The notes below the pieces were generated by a model that had not been told where the DNA came from, made no database searches, and saw only the letters and a program-made list of their open reading frames with translations. Source: Chitinophagales bacterium (GTDB lineage Bacteria; Bacteroidota; Bacteroidia; Chitinophagales; Chitinophagaceae). Taken from it: 64,000 bases of DNA. Position numbers and translations under genes: made by a program. The stretch is from assembly GCA_026936105.1 (NCBI GenBank), contig JAIXKI010000035.1, positions 1 through 64,000 on the forward strand. Direction: 5' to 3'. This document shows positions 53,780 to 61,956 of the stretch, in pieces; within the stretch, counting starts at the first letter, position 1, and each line of letters begins with the position of its first letter.

Positions 53780-55003
53780 TTAAGCATCCATTTCTCCCGC
53801 TATCAGGTTCAGGCTACTCATGGTAATGATCGCATCACTCAGCATACTTCCTTTGATCAGTTCTTCAAAAGCCTGGTAATAAATAAAACAAGGCCTCCGG
53901 AAATGCAACCGGTAAGGGGTTCTGCCTCCGTCACTGATCAGATAGAATCCCAATTCCCCGTTTCCTGCTTCCACTGAATGATATACTTCACCCACCGGCA
54001 TATTGATCTCTCCCATGATGATTTTGAAATGCCAGATCATAGGTTCCATCCTGGTATATACCAGCTCTTTCGGCGGCAGATAGTATTCAGGAGCATCCGC
54101 GTGATACACTTCTGCCTCTGCTCCTTTAAATTCCTGAACTTTTTGATATGCCTGCTCAATGATGCGGAGACTTTGCCACATTTCCTGGTTGCGCACCAGC
54201 CAGCGGTCATAATTATCACCGGTAGTGCCCACAGGAATGGAGAAATCAAAATCTTCGTAGCTGCTGTACGGAGCATGAACCCTGACATCATAATCCACCC
54301 CGGCGGCACGGAGGTTCGGGCCGGTGAAACCGTAATTCAGCGCCCTTTCCGCACTGATAGCACCGGTACCCATAGTACGCTCCATAAAAATGCGGTTGCG
54401 CTGAAAAAGGTTTTCAAATTCTTTCAATACTCCCGGATATTCTTTGAGAAATTTTTCCAGTTTCTGAAAGGCAATGTCATTGAAGTTTCGTTCAAACCCT
54501 CCTATTCTTCCGATGTTGGTGGTCAACCGTGCCCCACAAACCTCTTCATAAATTTCATAGATCAGTTCCCGATATTGCATCACATACAAAAAACCGGTAT
54601 AAGCACCTGCATCCACACCAACGATAGAATTGCAAATAAGATGATCGGAAATTCTGGCCAGCTCCATAATGATCACCCGCAGATAGTCCACACGTTTGGG
54701 AATTTTTAATCCCAAAAGTTTTTCGCAGGTCATGTGCCAGCCCATATTGTTGAGCGGAGGAGAACAGTAATTCAAACGGTCAGTCAGCGGAGTGATCTGG
54801 TATAACGTTCTCCGCTCTGCTATCTTTTCAAAGGCCCGGTGAATATAACCCACTGTCTGCTCGGCGGAAACAACTCGCTCACCGTCCAGCTCCAGGATAT
54901 TCTGAAATACACCATGTGTAGCCGGATGCGTAGGCCCCAGGTTCAACGTAGTCGTTGTTTTTTCAATGCTTCCTTCCGGTAATTTTATATGTTGTTCCGT
55001 CAT
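53780..55003 (-). CDS. nuoD: NADH-quinone oxidoreductase subunit D
   Basis: The 407-residue 49-kDa-type subunit helps form the quinone-binding site. Recognisable blocks are LNLGPTHPATHGVFQNILELDGE, GYIHRAFEKIAERRTL, RVIIMELARISDHL, RAAGVDYDVRVHAPYS and the C-terminal GGRTPYRLHFRRPCF, ending DAIITMSSLNLIAGEMDA. NuoC and NuoD are separate genes here, not fused. It is 60 bp downstream of nuoC. Confidence 0.98.
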   Translation of the reverse strand: MTEQHIKLPEGSIEKTTTTLNLGPTHPATHGVFQNILELDGERVVSAEQTVGYIHRAFEKIAERRTLYQITPLTDRLNYCSPPLNNMGWHMTCEKLLGLKIPKRVDYLRVIIMELARISDHLICNSIVGVDAGAYTGFLYVMQYRELIYEIYEEVCGARLTTNIGRIGGFERNFNDIAFQKLEKFLKEYPGVLKEFENLFQRNRIFMERTMGTGAISAERALNYGFTGPNLRAAGVDYDVRVHAPYSSYEDFDFSIPVGTTGDNYDRWLVRNQEMWQSLRIIEQAYQKVQEFKGAEAEVYHADAPEYYLPPKELVYTRMEPMIWHFKIIMGEINMPVGEVYHSVEAGNGELGFYLISDGGRTPYRLHFRRPCFIYYQAFEELIKGSMLSDAIITMSSLNLIAGEMDA

Positions 55004-55063
55004 GATTTCTTCAAACTACTCCGTATATAGCGGAGGCTTTAGAATATTTCGGTTAATAAAAAT

Positions 55064-55567
55064 TTATTCTCTCCCGAACATCTCATCATCTTTATCAATT
55101 CTTGCCTGATCTTCCAACGGGTATTCTTTTCTCAACGGGAAATAATCCATTTCTTCCACATTCAATATCCTCTTCATATTCGGATGGCCGGTAAATTTCA
55201 CGCCATAAAAATCATAGGTTTCCCTTTCCATCCAGTTGGCAGCAGAAAACAGTCCTGTTGCTGTATAAACATCAGGCTTCTCTATATCTGTAAACACTTT
55301 GAAACGCACCCGGATATTATCCTGCATGTTGTGCAAATGATATACTACCGCTAATTCCCTCCCCTTCTGATCGGGGTAATGCACGGCACAGATATCGGTC
55401 AGAAAGCGGAACTTCAACCGCTCATCATCATATAAAAAATTAAGCACCTTTAGATTCATTTCTTTGGGTGCTTCAAAAGTGAGGAGCCCATAAGGCTCTC
55501 CAAAATTTGTAACCTGCTCCGCAAACTTTTCGACCAGTTTCTGTTTTACTATTTCGTTTGTCAACAT
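55064..55567 (-). CDS. nuoC: NADH-quinone oxidoreductase subunit C
   Basis: The 167-residue 30-kDa-type subunit has the conserved LTDICAVHYPDQKGRELAVVYHL and ERETYDFYGVKFTGHPNMKRIL with YPLEDQ at the C-terminus. It stabilises the peripheral arm. It is a stand-alone protein, followed 60 bp later by nuoD. Confidence 0.96.
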   Translation of the reverse strand: MLTNEIVKQKLVEKFAEQVTNFGEPYGLLTFEAPKEMNLKVLNFLYDDERLKFRFLTDICAVHYPDQKGRELAVVYHLHNMQDNIRVRFKVFTDIEKPDVYTATGLFSAANWMERETYDFYGVKFTGHPNMKRILNVEEMDYFPLRKEYPLEDQARIDKDDEMFGRE

Positions 55568-55576
55568 TTTTAAACC

Positions 55577-55630
55577 GTTTGATTATCCGGTGGCTTAACT
55601 TTTATCAATCCAACAATTAAACCATCAAAC
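55577..55630 (-). repeat. Inverted repeat in the nuoB-nuoC spacer
   Basis: GTTTGAT (55577-55583) and ATCAAAC (55624-55630) are perfect inverted copies around a 40-bp loop. The intervening sequence contains AACAATTAAACCATCAAACC, a low-complexity word type seen in Bacteroidota spacers. Confidence 0.45.
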
Positions 55631-55638
55631 CATCCTGC

Positions 55639-56223
55639 CTATTGAATTCCATAACTCTCCAGCAACTTCTTATACTTTTCGGTGTGCCTTCTTCTTAAAC
55701 TTTCTTTTCCTACCAGGTCCTGTATTCTCATGAAGCCATCCAAAATAGCTTCGGGCCTTGGTGCACAACCCGGGACATATACATCCACGGGAATGATCTG
55801 GTCTATTCCCTGCAATACACTGTAGGTATCAAATATCCCTCCGCTGCTGGCACAGGCGCCTACAGCAATAACCCATCTTGGTTCGGCCATCTGCAAATAA
55901 ACCTGTTTTACCACGGGCCCCATTTTTTTGGCAATGGTCCCCATGATCATCAACAGGTCGCATTGGCGCGGAGAAAAGCCAACCCGCTCTGCGCCGAATC
56001 TTCCAAGATCGTAGTGAGCACCCATTGTGGCCATGAACTCGATACCGCAACAAGAAGTGGCAAACGGTAAAGGCCAGATAGAATTTTTTCTTGCCAGACC
56101 GATCACTTTATCAAAAGAGGTGGCGAAGAAGCCTTCGCCCATATGGCCTTCAGGCATTTCCGCCATACTGATATCGGATTCCAGCGGTTTTACTTTTACA
56201 TTGTATGATACAGGACGCGGCAT
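55639..56223 (-). CDS. nuoB: NADH-quinone oxidoreductase subunit B
   Basis: From the ATG at 56223 the 194-residue protein carries the N2 [4Fe-4S] ligands: the adjacent cysteines in ATSCCGIEFMA, then Cys in VGACASSGG and VPGCAPRPEA. It passes electrons to quinone. A TTG six codons upstream gives a frame that starts inside the AAAGTCAAAATTC repeat and is rejected as a start. Confidence 0.97.
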   Translation of the reverse strand: MPRPVSYNVKVKPLESDISMAEMPEGHMGEGFFATSFDKVIGLARKNSIWPLPFATSCCGIEFMATMGAHYDLGRFGAERVGFSPRQCDLLMIMGTIAKKMGPVVKQVYLQMAEPRWVIAVGACASSGGIFDTYSVLQGIDQIIPVDVYVPGCAPRPEAILDGFMRIQDLVGKESLRRRHTEKYKKLLESYGIQ

Positions 56224-56239
56224 AAAAAAGTTTAAAGTC

Positions 56240-56285
56240 AAAATTCAAAAGCCATTACCATTTTTCATTTTCACTTTTGAATTTT
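56240..56285 (-). repeat. AT-rich inverted repeat before nuoB
   Basis: AAAATTCAAAAG (56240-56251) and CTTTTGAATTTT (56274-56285) pair over 12 bp with a 22-nt loop. AAAGTCAAAA begins at 56234. On the minus strand the hairpin is followed by TTTAAACTTTTTT directly before the nuoB ATG. Confidence 0.6.
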
Positions 56286-56300
56286 TTAATTTTGAATTTG

Positions 56301-56711
56301 TCACTCTTCCCACTTTAAGGCTCCTTTTTTAATGATGTAGATAAATCCGCAAAGGAAAAAACCTACAAAAAGAAGCACAGCCCAAAAACCACTCCATCCC
56401 AGGCCTTTAAAATTCACGGCATAGGGATAAAAGAATATCACTTCCACATCAAACAAAACAAATAATATGGCTACCAGGAAATATTTTATAGCTACAGGCT
56501 GACGGGCATCGCCATGACTTTCAATTCCGCTGGTAAAACTCTGAAGTTTATCTGCCGTTTTTCTTTTGGGACCTAGAAGATGTGTTACCAGCATCAGAAG
56601 AGCCACCAAACCTACGGCACATACAATCTGAATTCCTATGGGCAGATAACTGGCAGCCTCACTTACATCTGCGACTTTTTTAGATAATTCTTCCTGAAGA
56701 AGGTAGATCAT
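56301..56711 (-). CDS. nuoA: NADH-quinone oxidoreductase subunit A
   Basis: From the ATG at 56711 the 136-residue protein has three transmembrane helices and the conserved loop TSGIESHGDARQPVAIKYFLVAILFVLFDVEVIFFYPYAV, of which the segment ILFVLFDVEVIFFYP holds the key acidic residues. It is the first nuo gene. Upstream, the 56712-56794 region holds its promoter, with a weak TAATTTCG -7-like box near 56735-56742, before the terminator of the preceding operon. Confidence 0.96.
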   Translation of the reverse strand: MIYLLQEELSKKVADVSEAASYLPIGIQIVCAVGLVALLMLVTHLLGPKRKTADKLQSFTSGIESHGDARQPVAIKYFLVAILFVLFDVEVIFFYPYAVNFKGLGWSGFWAVLLFVGFFLCGFIYIIKKGALKWEE

Positions 56712-56794
56712 AAGCCCTTTCAAATGAGTTGCGAAATTAAGGGTGTAACATCAAAAAACCGAAGAAATTATCTCAAGATTCTACTGATAAATAT

Positions 56795-56834
56795 CAAAAA
56801 AAAAATCCTCCGTGTCTGTAAAGGAGGATTTTTT
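56795..56834 (-). terminator. Intrinsic terminator after the TPR gene
   Basis: AATCCTCC (56804-56811) and GGAGGATT (56823-56830) form a perfect 8-bp stem with an 11-nt loop; on the minus strand it is followed by ten T. It separates the TPR operon from the nuo operon. Confidence 0.9.
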
Positions 56835-56861
56835 AAGAATATATTCCTGTTCAGGAGGAAT

Positions 56862-58589
56862 TCACTGCCTCGTTCCATTCGGTGCAGATTTGTTCAGAGC
56901 AGTACCACCGGTTGCACTTTTAGGATTTGAGGGAGGTTGCTTTTTCAGTGTATTTTCCAGCTGAATTTTAATATCATTCAGGTTAGCATTAGATGGATCC
57001 ACTTCCAGCATTTTATTAATATAATCAAGGGCTGATGCGGCGTCTTTTGCATCATTTGCATAATAGGTAGCTAAAAATCCTGCACTATTCAGATATTGGC
57101 TTTTATACTTAGCTGTGTCCTTTTGTGCAAATTGAAAAAGTTTTATTGCATCAGGAACTGCAATGCTGTCCTTTTTGGTAGAATCAATCACCCGGCTGTT
57201 ATTCCAGGCCATCTCATATCCATAAACCTCATCCGGATATTTCTTCTGTATGACTAAAAATATATTCCTTGAAGTGTCATACATGCCAGCCAGATAATAA
57301 GAGAGGCCCACGCTGAACATATCAAAGAGGGTGGGATTGGGCTTTATATCCACAATTGCCTGCTCCATCTTCGCTTCCTGCACATATTGCTTCTTAGCCT
57401 TGAATAAAGCAGCCCCTTTCTTCAGCATATCAATTTTTTCCTGAAGTATCGTATCTGCGCTGACAGCTTCCATAAAAGTTTTTACGACATCATCAGGACT
57501 CACTCCCGGAGTACCCGAATAAATATCGGCTTTCAGTACATAATCGGGAGGAACGATATTGTCTTTATCTTCTTTGGCAAAATATTCATCTATATATGTC
57601 TTGGCCTGTGCCGTATCTCCTTTTCCTTCATAAGAATAAGCCAGCAGCTTGTATGTTCTCGGCCTGGTCTTATCACCTGCCTTGCTGATGATTCCTTTTG
57701 CAACATTTATGGCCTCGTCATAATTTTTCTGAGCCCACAACGTCTGCGCTCTCAGGTAATCATTCTGAACATCCGGATCCGTGTTGGCAATAAATTTCTT
57801 TGCATATTCGTCTGCTTTGGTAAAATCAATTTTACCTGTCGCAGGATCGATCTTACCCAGATAATAATAATAGAGGTCATAATATGCAGGACCAAAGCCC
57901 GGGTCTTTTGCTACTGCCTGATCCAGGTTCTCAGTATATAATTCCCAGTTTTGCTGGGTTTCAAACAATTTAGCGATACGGTAATAAGCTATTGCGAAAT
58001 CCGGGTCCACTGCAATGGCCTGCTTATAATTCTGATAAGCCAATCCTCCATTCTCACCCGGCCTTGCCTTACGGTATGCATTACCCAGGTTCAGAAAAAT
58101 ATCAGGATTCTTAGAATCTCTTTTTGAAGCATCTTCTAATTTCTGAATGGCATAAGCCAGATCTCCTGATTTTGCATCAACATTGGCACGACCCACTGCA
58201 TTCAGAATATCCGGGTCATCGCCTTTTCTCTTATGCGTCATTGTGATCGCTGCTTCAAAGCGCTGGCGTGCATCTGCTGTTTTGTTTTCCAACAGTTCCA
58301 CATGGCCCATCCCTACGATCAGCAGAGGTGCATTAGCGCTTGCGGCCAGTGCTTTCTCGTATAACTGGCGTGCAGCAGGCACATCCTTCATGGCAATGTA
58401 TGTCTGGCCAAGCCAATATGTCGCTTCAATATTATTGGGATTTACTTCCAATAACTTATCAAATACAGCTTTGGCACTCTGGTATCTTTCCTCATACAGA
58501 AAGTTAATGCCATTCTGGATCGTTTGGGCCTTTAAAGCGCCGGCGAAAAACACCATCACACTTAAGCAGGTAATTAGAATTTTCTTCAT
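56862..58589 (-). CDS. Tetratricopeptide repeat protein, exported
   Basis: The 575-residue protein has a signal peptide (about 1-21) and many TPR units (for example YQSAKAVFDKLLEVNPNNIEATYWLGQ, VPAARQLYEKALAAS, DAASALDYINKMLEVDPSNANLND) with a Lys/Gln/Pro-rich tail. TPR proteins are scaffolds for protein complexes. It follows a PstS-like lipoprotein after 44 bp and probably works with it and the TonB system in the envelope. No enzymatic motif is seen. Confidence 0.88.
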   Translation of the reverse strand: MKKILITCLSVMVFFAGALKAQTIQNGINFLYEERYQSAKAVFDKLLEVNPNNIEATYWLGQTYIAMKDVPAARQLYEKALAASANAPLLIVGMGHVELLENKTADARQRFEAAITMTHKRKGDDPDILNAVGRANVDAKSGDLAYAIQKLEDASKRDSKNPDIFLNLGNAYRKARPGENGGLAYQNYKQAIAVDPDFAIAYYRIAKLFETQQNWELYTENLDQAVAKDPGFGPAYYDLYYYYLGKIDPATGKIDFTKADEYAKKFIANTDPDVQNDYLRAQTLWAQKNYDEAINVAKGIISKAGDKTRPRTYKLLAYSYEGKGDTAQAKTYIDEYFAKEDKDNIVPPDYVLKADIYSGTPGVSPDDVVKTFMEAVSADTILQEKIDMLKKGAALFKAKKQYVQEAKMEQAIVDIKPNPTLFDMFSVGLSYYLAGMYDTSRNIFLVIQKKYPDEVYGYEMAWNNSRVIDSTKKDSIAVPDAIKLFQFAQKDTAKYKSQYLNSAGFLATYYANDAKDAASALDYINKMLEVDPSNANLNDIKIQLENTLKKQPPSNPKSATGGTALNKSAPNGTRQ

Positions 58590-58633
58590 ATTTCAATTTG
58601 CGTTTTTAAAAGGTGTAAATATAATTGTTTTGT

Positions 58634-59575
58634 TTACTCATTCAAACGGGCAGCTCTAATTGAAAAATCAAGTTTTGCCGGCACCAGATAAGCTCTTTTA
58701 AATATCAACTGTCCTTTTTCTCCACTTAAGAAATTCGCAAAACCGTGCCCAAGTCCCCTGTAATTTTCTTTTAAGATATAAGTAACATCACGGATCATAG
58801 GATAGCGGTGCAGATAAATATTCGCCTGAACCGGCAAAATATAATTTCCAGGTATATCTGTACTCTCAAGTTGTGCCATTTTAACTTTTCTTAAAAAACT
58901 GTTCTGCATGGTATCTTCTCTGTTTCCTACCCAACTGACGCCAATAAAGCCGATTGCGTTGGCATTTTTCGAAATATAATCTATAACTCCCGGGCTTGAC
59001 TGAGCTGCCATTGCTTTGGGAGTTAAAGACTGACCATGTAAAACAGAATCAATGACAAACCTTATGGTACTGGTCTCCTTTGTATTGTCAAATACCGGCA
59101 CCAGGTCCTTCGTATAAGTACCTGTCAGTATCTGCCTGATCTCATCCATGGAAAAGAGCGAATCTGTCATACGCGGATTAATGATCACAGCTATGGCATC
59201 ATAAGCTACCACCATTTTTTCGGGTGCCAGATTCATTGAGTCCACCATAAAATTCTCCTCAGGCTTAGTGTATCCCCGGGTGACAATGATCATACGTACA
59301 CTATCCACTGCCATATCCTTCAAACACTCAGCCTCAGGTTTATAGTTGACAATGATCCGGGTATCGGGATGCTGTGATTCATACACCTGTACCTCTGAAT
59401 CAATGATCGGCTTAAACGACTCATCTGCACTCACATAAATAGTACCCCTGTCAGGAGTGTCTTTTAATTTAGCTTGCTGCTCATCATAGGATTCACATCC
59501 CGAAAATGAAACCTGCAGCAGAAATAACAGCGAAAAGAACAATGCTGTATGTCTGCGGATCATGACCTTTTTCAT
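58634..59575 (-). CDS. PstS-like substrate-binding lipoprotein
   Basis: The 313-residue protein has a lipoprotein signal with lipobox FSGC (Cys27) and a type-II periplasmic-binding fold of the PBP_like/PstS kind (GTIYVSADESFKPIIDSEVQ, AIAVIINPRMTDSLFSMDEIRQILTG, GVIDYISKNANAIGFIGVSWVG). No phosphate permease genes are nearby, so it may bind another anion or play a structural role. In Bacteroidota this family is often next to exbBD-tonB and a TPR gene. Its start overlaps the small membrane gene by 4 bp (ATGA). Confidence 0.88.
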   Translation of the reverse strand: MKKVMIRRHTALFFSLLFLLQVSFSGCESYDEQQAKLKDTPDRGTIYVSADESFKPIIDSEVQVYESQHPDTRIIVNYKPEAECLKDMAVDSVRMIIVTRGYTKPEENFMVDSMNLAPEKMVVAYDAIAVIINPRMTDSLFSMDEIRQILTGTYTKDLVPVFDNTKETSTIRFVIDSVLHGQSLTPKAMAAQSSPGVIDYISKNANAIGFIGVSWVGNREDTMQNSFLRKVKMAQLESTDIPGNYILPVQANIYLHRYPMIRDVTYILKENYRGLGHGFANFLSGEKGQLIFKRAYLVPAKLDFSIRAARLNE

Positions 59576-59817
59576 CTGAAATAATTTTTTTTATATCCAC
59601 GATAAATACGCCATGCCGCATAGGCAATACACATACCGCCAAAAAACTTTTCAAATCCTGTATTGAATTTGTCGCCAATCTGAATATTCAGTTTATCGCC
59701 AAAAAGGAAGAAAATGCCGGCAAGCAGGAAGATCACGCCCATACCATAATCCAGCAGAGATTTCATCAATACGATCTGCTTTCTTTTTTTCTTTTCGTAA
59801 TCTTCGAACATCTCCAT
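59572..59817 (-). CDS. Small two-helix membrane protein, function unknown
   Basis: The 81-residue protein has two hydrophobic segments (about 24-43 and 57-70) and a basic N-terminus (YEKKKRKQIVLMKSLLDYG) and C-terminus (RIYRGYKKNYFR). It overlaps the PstS-like gene by 4 bp and is the first gene of that operon. I do not recognise a named family. The order small membrane protein, PBP lipoprotein, TPR protein is, from memory, a recurring set in this phylum. Confidence 0.8.
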   Translation of the reverse strand: MEMFEDYEKKKRKQIVLMKSLLDYGMGVIFLLAGIFFLFGDKLNIQIGDKFNTGFEKFFGGMCIAYAAWRIYRGYKKNYFR

Positions 59818-59899
59818 TTTTTCGAGGCTGGCAATTTATAACATTTTGTTGACTATTATACCTCAAACTGTATAAACGCCAATGCTTTTTTATCAGGTT

Positions 59900-59939
59900 A
59901 AAAAAATGGACAAGAATTCTTTGATTTCCGTTTGTCCAT
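59900..59939 (-). terminator. Terminator-like hairpin in the upstream region of the small membrane protein operon
   Basis: ATGGACAA (59906-59913) and TTGTCCAT (59932-59939) form a perfect 8-bp stem with an 18-nt loop. On the minus strand it is followed by seven T, ending 82 bp before the start of the gene at 59572-59817. There is no minus-strand gene upstream for it to terminate, so it may be an attenuator or end a small RNA. The rest of the gap 59818-60055 shows nothing clear. Confidence 0.6.
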
Positions 59940-60055
59940 AATTACATGGCTCACTAATGAGATGCAGTCAACAAATGATTCCATAAGTGCTATTACGTAA
60001 CAAATAATTTCCCCGAACAACTGTAAATTCTTTAATTTATCAGAACTTTGACGAC

Positions 60056-60532
60056 ATGAAGTTTCTGATGGTCTGTCTCGGAAATATTTGCAGAAGCCCT
60101 TTGGCTGAAGGCATATTACAATACAAAGCACAACAAGCGGGACTCAATTGGCAGGTGGAAAGCGCCGCTACCGGTTCCTGGGAAATAGGGAAGCCTCCGC
60201 ACCCCCTGAGCAGAAAGATTGCTGCGATGAATGGAATCAACATCAGCGGGAAAAGGTGCCGGCAGTTCCGGAAAGAAGATATGCTGAACTTCGATTTCAT
60301 TTACGTGATGGACGATTCGAATTATGAAGATGTGAAAATGATCAGCTCAGACCTTTGGAATGAATCAAAGGTGGATCTGCTGATGAACGAATTATATCCG
60401 GGAGAAAACAGAAGCATTCCCGATCCCTACTTTGGTTCAGAAAGAGATTATCACCGGGTATTTGAACTGATTGATAAAGCCTGCAATAAGCTTATTGAAC
60501 GATATTTGGCAGGAACTAACGATCCATTATAA
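60056..60532 (+). CDS. Low-molecular-weight protein tyrosine phosphatase
   Basis: The 158-residue enzyme has the P-loop CLGNICR (nucleophile Cys7, Arg13) immediately at the N-terminus, and the general acid Asp123 in IPDPYFGS. Such enzymes act on phosphotyrosine and, in bacteria, often control exopolysaccharide kinases. It is 59 bp upstream of hisS and could share a transcript, but they are unrelated in function. Confidence 0.95.
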   Translation: MKFLMVCLGNICRSPLAEGILQYKAQQAGLNWQVESAATGSWEIGKPPHPLSRKIAAMNGINISGKRCRQFRKEDMLNFDFIYVMDDSNYEDVKMISSDLWNESKVDLLMNELYPGENRSIPDPYFGSERDYHRVFELIDKACNKLIERYLAGTNDPL

Positions 60533-60591
60533 AAAACCTTTCTAAATAATGCTGATTTCATCATCAATTCTTTTTTGACCTCTGAATAATC

Positions 60592-61944
60592 ATGACCCAG
60601 CCATCTTTGCCACAAGGAACCCGCGATTTCGGACCGGAAGTAGTTCGTAAAAGAAATTATATTCTCAATACGATCCGGACCGTATTTGAGAGCTATGGAT
60701 TTCAACCTCTGGAAACACCGGCCCTGGAAAACCTGGAAACCCTCATGGGCAAATATGGCGAAGAAGGTGATAAACTCATTTTTAAAATTCTGAATAACGG
60801 GCTGGACAATCCGGCAAAGCACGAACAGGCAAGAAAAGACTTCGAAAACATTTTACAGGGGAAAAACTCAAAAGGCATTACAGAAAGAGCGTTGAAATAT
60901 GATCTTACCATTCCTTTTGCACGGTTTGTGGCAATGAATCACAAACAACTGATCTTTCCTTTCAAAAGATACCAGATACAGCCTGTATGGAGGGCCGACC
61001 GCCCGCAGAAAGGACGATATCGTGAATTTTACCAATGTGACGCCGACGTGGTGGGAAGCAGATCCCTGCTCCATGAACTGGAACTGGCGAATATTTACCA
61101 TGATGTATTTTCCCTGTTAGGCATTCGAAATTATGAGCTCAGGATTAATCACAGAAAAATATTATCGGCATTGGCAGAACAATGCGGCGGGGCGGAAAAG
61201 ATGAATGATATTGCTATTACCATTGATAAACTGGATAAGATCGGTCTTGAAAAAGTAAAAGAAGAATTAAATAAAAAAGGATTTACACGGCAACAAACAA
61301 CGGTTATTGAAAACTATCTTTCTGTTTCAGGAACAAACGCAGAAAAGCTTTCTAAAATAAAATCCCTTTTAAATGATACGGACAATATGACAAAAGGGGT
61401 AGAAGAACTGGAATATCTGGATGGAGGTACAAGACTTGTGATCGACCTCACTCTTGCCCGCGGACTGAACTATTATACCGGGATCATCTTTGAAGTAAAG
61501 GCAAAAGACGTAAACATTGGCAGCATAGGAGGTGGCGGACGTTATGATGACCTGACCGGTTTGTTTGGCGTACCCGATATACCGGGCACAGGAATTTCTT
61601 TTGGCGTTGACCGCATCTATGATGTGATGGAAGAGCTGGATCTCTTTCCGGAAAGCCTCCAGATCAGCACACAGGTCTTGTTTTTTAATCTTGGTGATGA
61701 AGAAAGCAAAGTGTCATTCAGCTTAATGCAGCAGTTGCGCCACAGGGGCGTACGTTGTGAGCTTTATCATGAAAACTCAAAATTTGACAAGCAGTTCAAA
61801 TACGCTGAAAGAAAGAAGATCCCGTTTATCATCATTATCGGCAGTAAAGAAATTGAAGAAAATACCTGCACTATTAAAAATATTTCAACCGGAGAGCAGG
61901 AAACAATTTCTCAAAATGAAATGGCCAGCAGTTATCAGTTCTGA
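60592..61944 (+). CDS. hisS: Histidyl-tRNA synthetase
   Basis: The 450-residue class II synthetase charges tRNA-His. It has motif 1 region SLPQGTRDFGPE and YGFQPLETPALE, motif 2 VWRADRPQKGRYREFYQCD, the HisRS-specific LARGLNYYTGIIFE, motif 3 IGGGGRYDDLTGLFG, and the C-terminal anticodon-binding domain from about 355. The length is normal. It converges on the thiolase gene with a 12-bp gap. Confidence 0.97.
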   Translation: MTQPSLPQGTRDFGPEVVRKRNYILNTIRTVFESYGFQPLETPALENLETLMGKYGEEGDKLIFKILNNGLDNPAKHEQARKDFENILQGKNSKGITERALKYDLTIPFARFVAMNHKQLIFPFKRYQIQPVWRADRPQKGRYREFYQCDADVVGSRSLLHELELANIYHDVFSLLGIRNYELRINHRKILSALAEQCGGAEKMNDIAITIDKLDKIGLEKVKEELNKKGFTRQQTTVIENYLSVSGTNAEKLSKIKSLLNDTDNMTKGVEELEYLDGGTRLVIDLTLARGLNYYTGIIFEVKAKDVNIGSIGGGGRYDDLTGLFGVPDIPGTGISFGVDRIYDVMEELDLFPESLQISTQVLFFNLGDEESKVSFSLMQQLRHRGVRCELYHENSKFDKQFKYAERKKIPFIIIIGSKEIEENTCTIKNISTGEQETISQNEMASSYQF

Positions 61945-61956
61945 AAGGGAACTTCT

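Noticed and set aside
53978-54709. 243-residue open frame opposite nuoD
   Set aside because: nuoD is unambiguous on the minus strand; the plus-strand translation has no family features.
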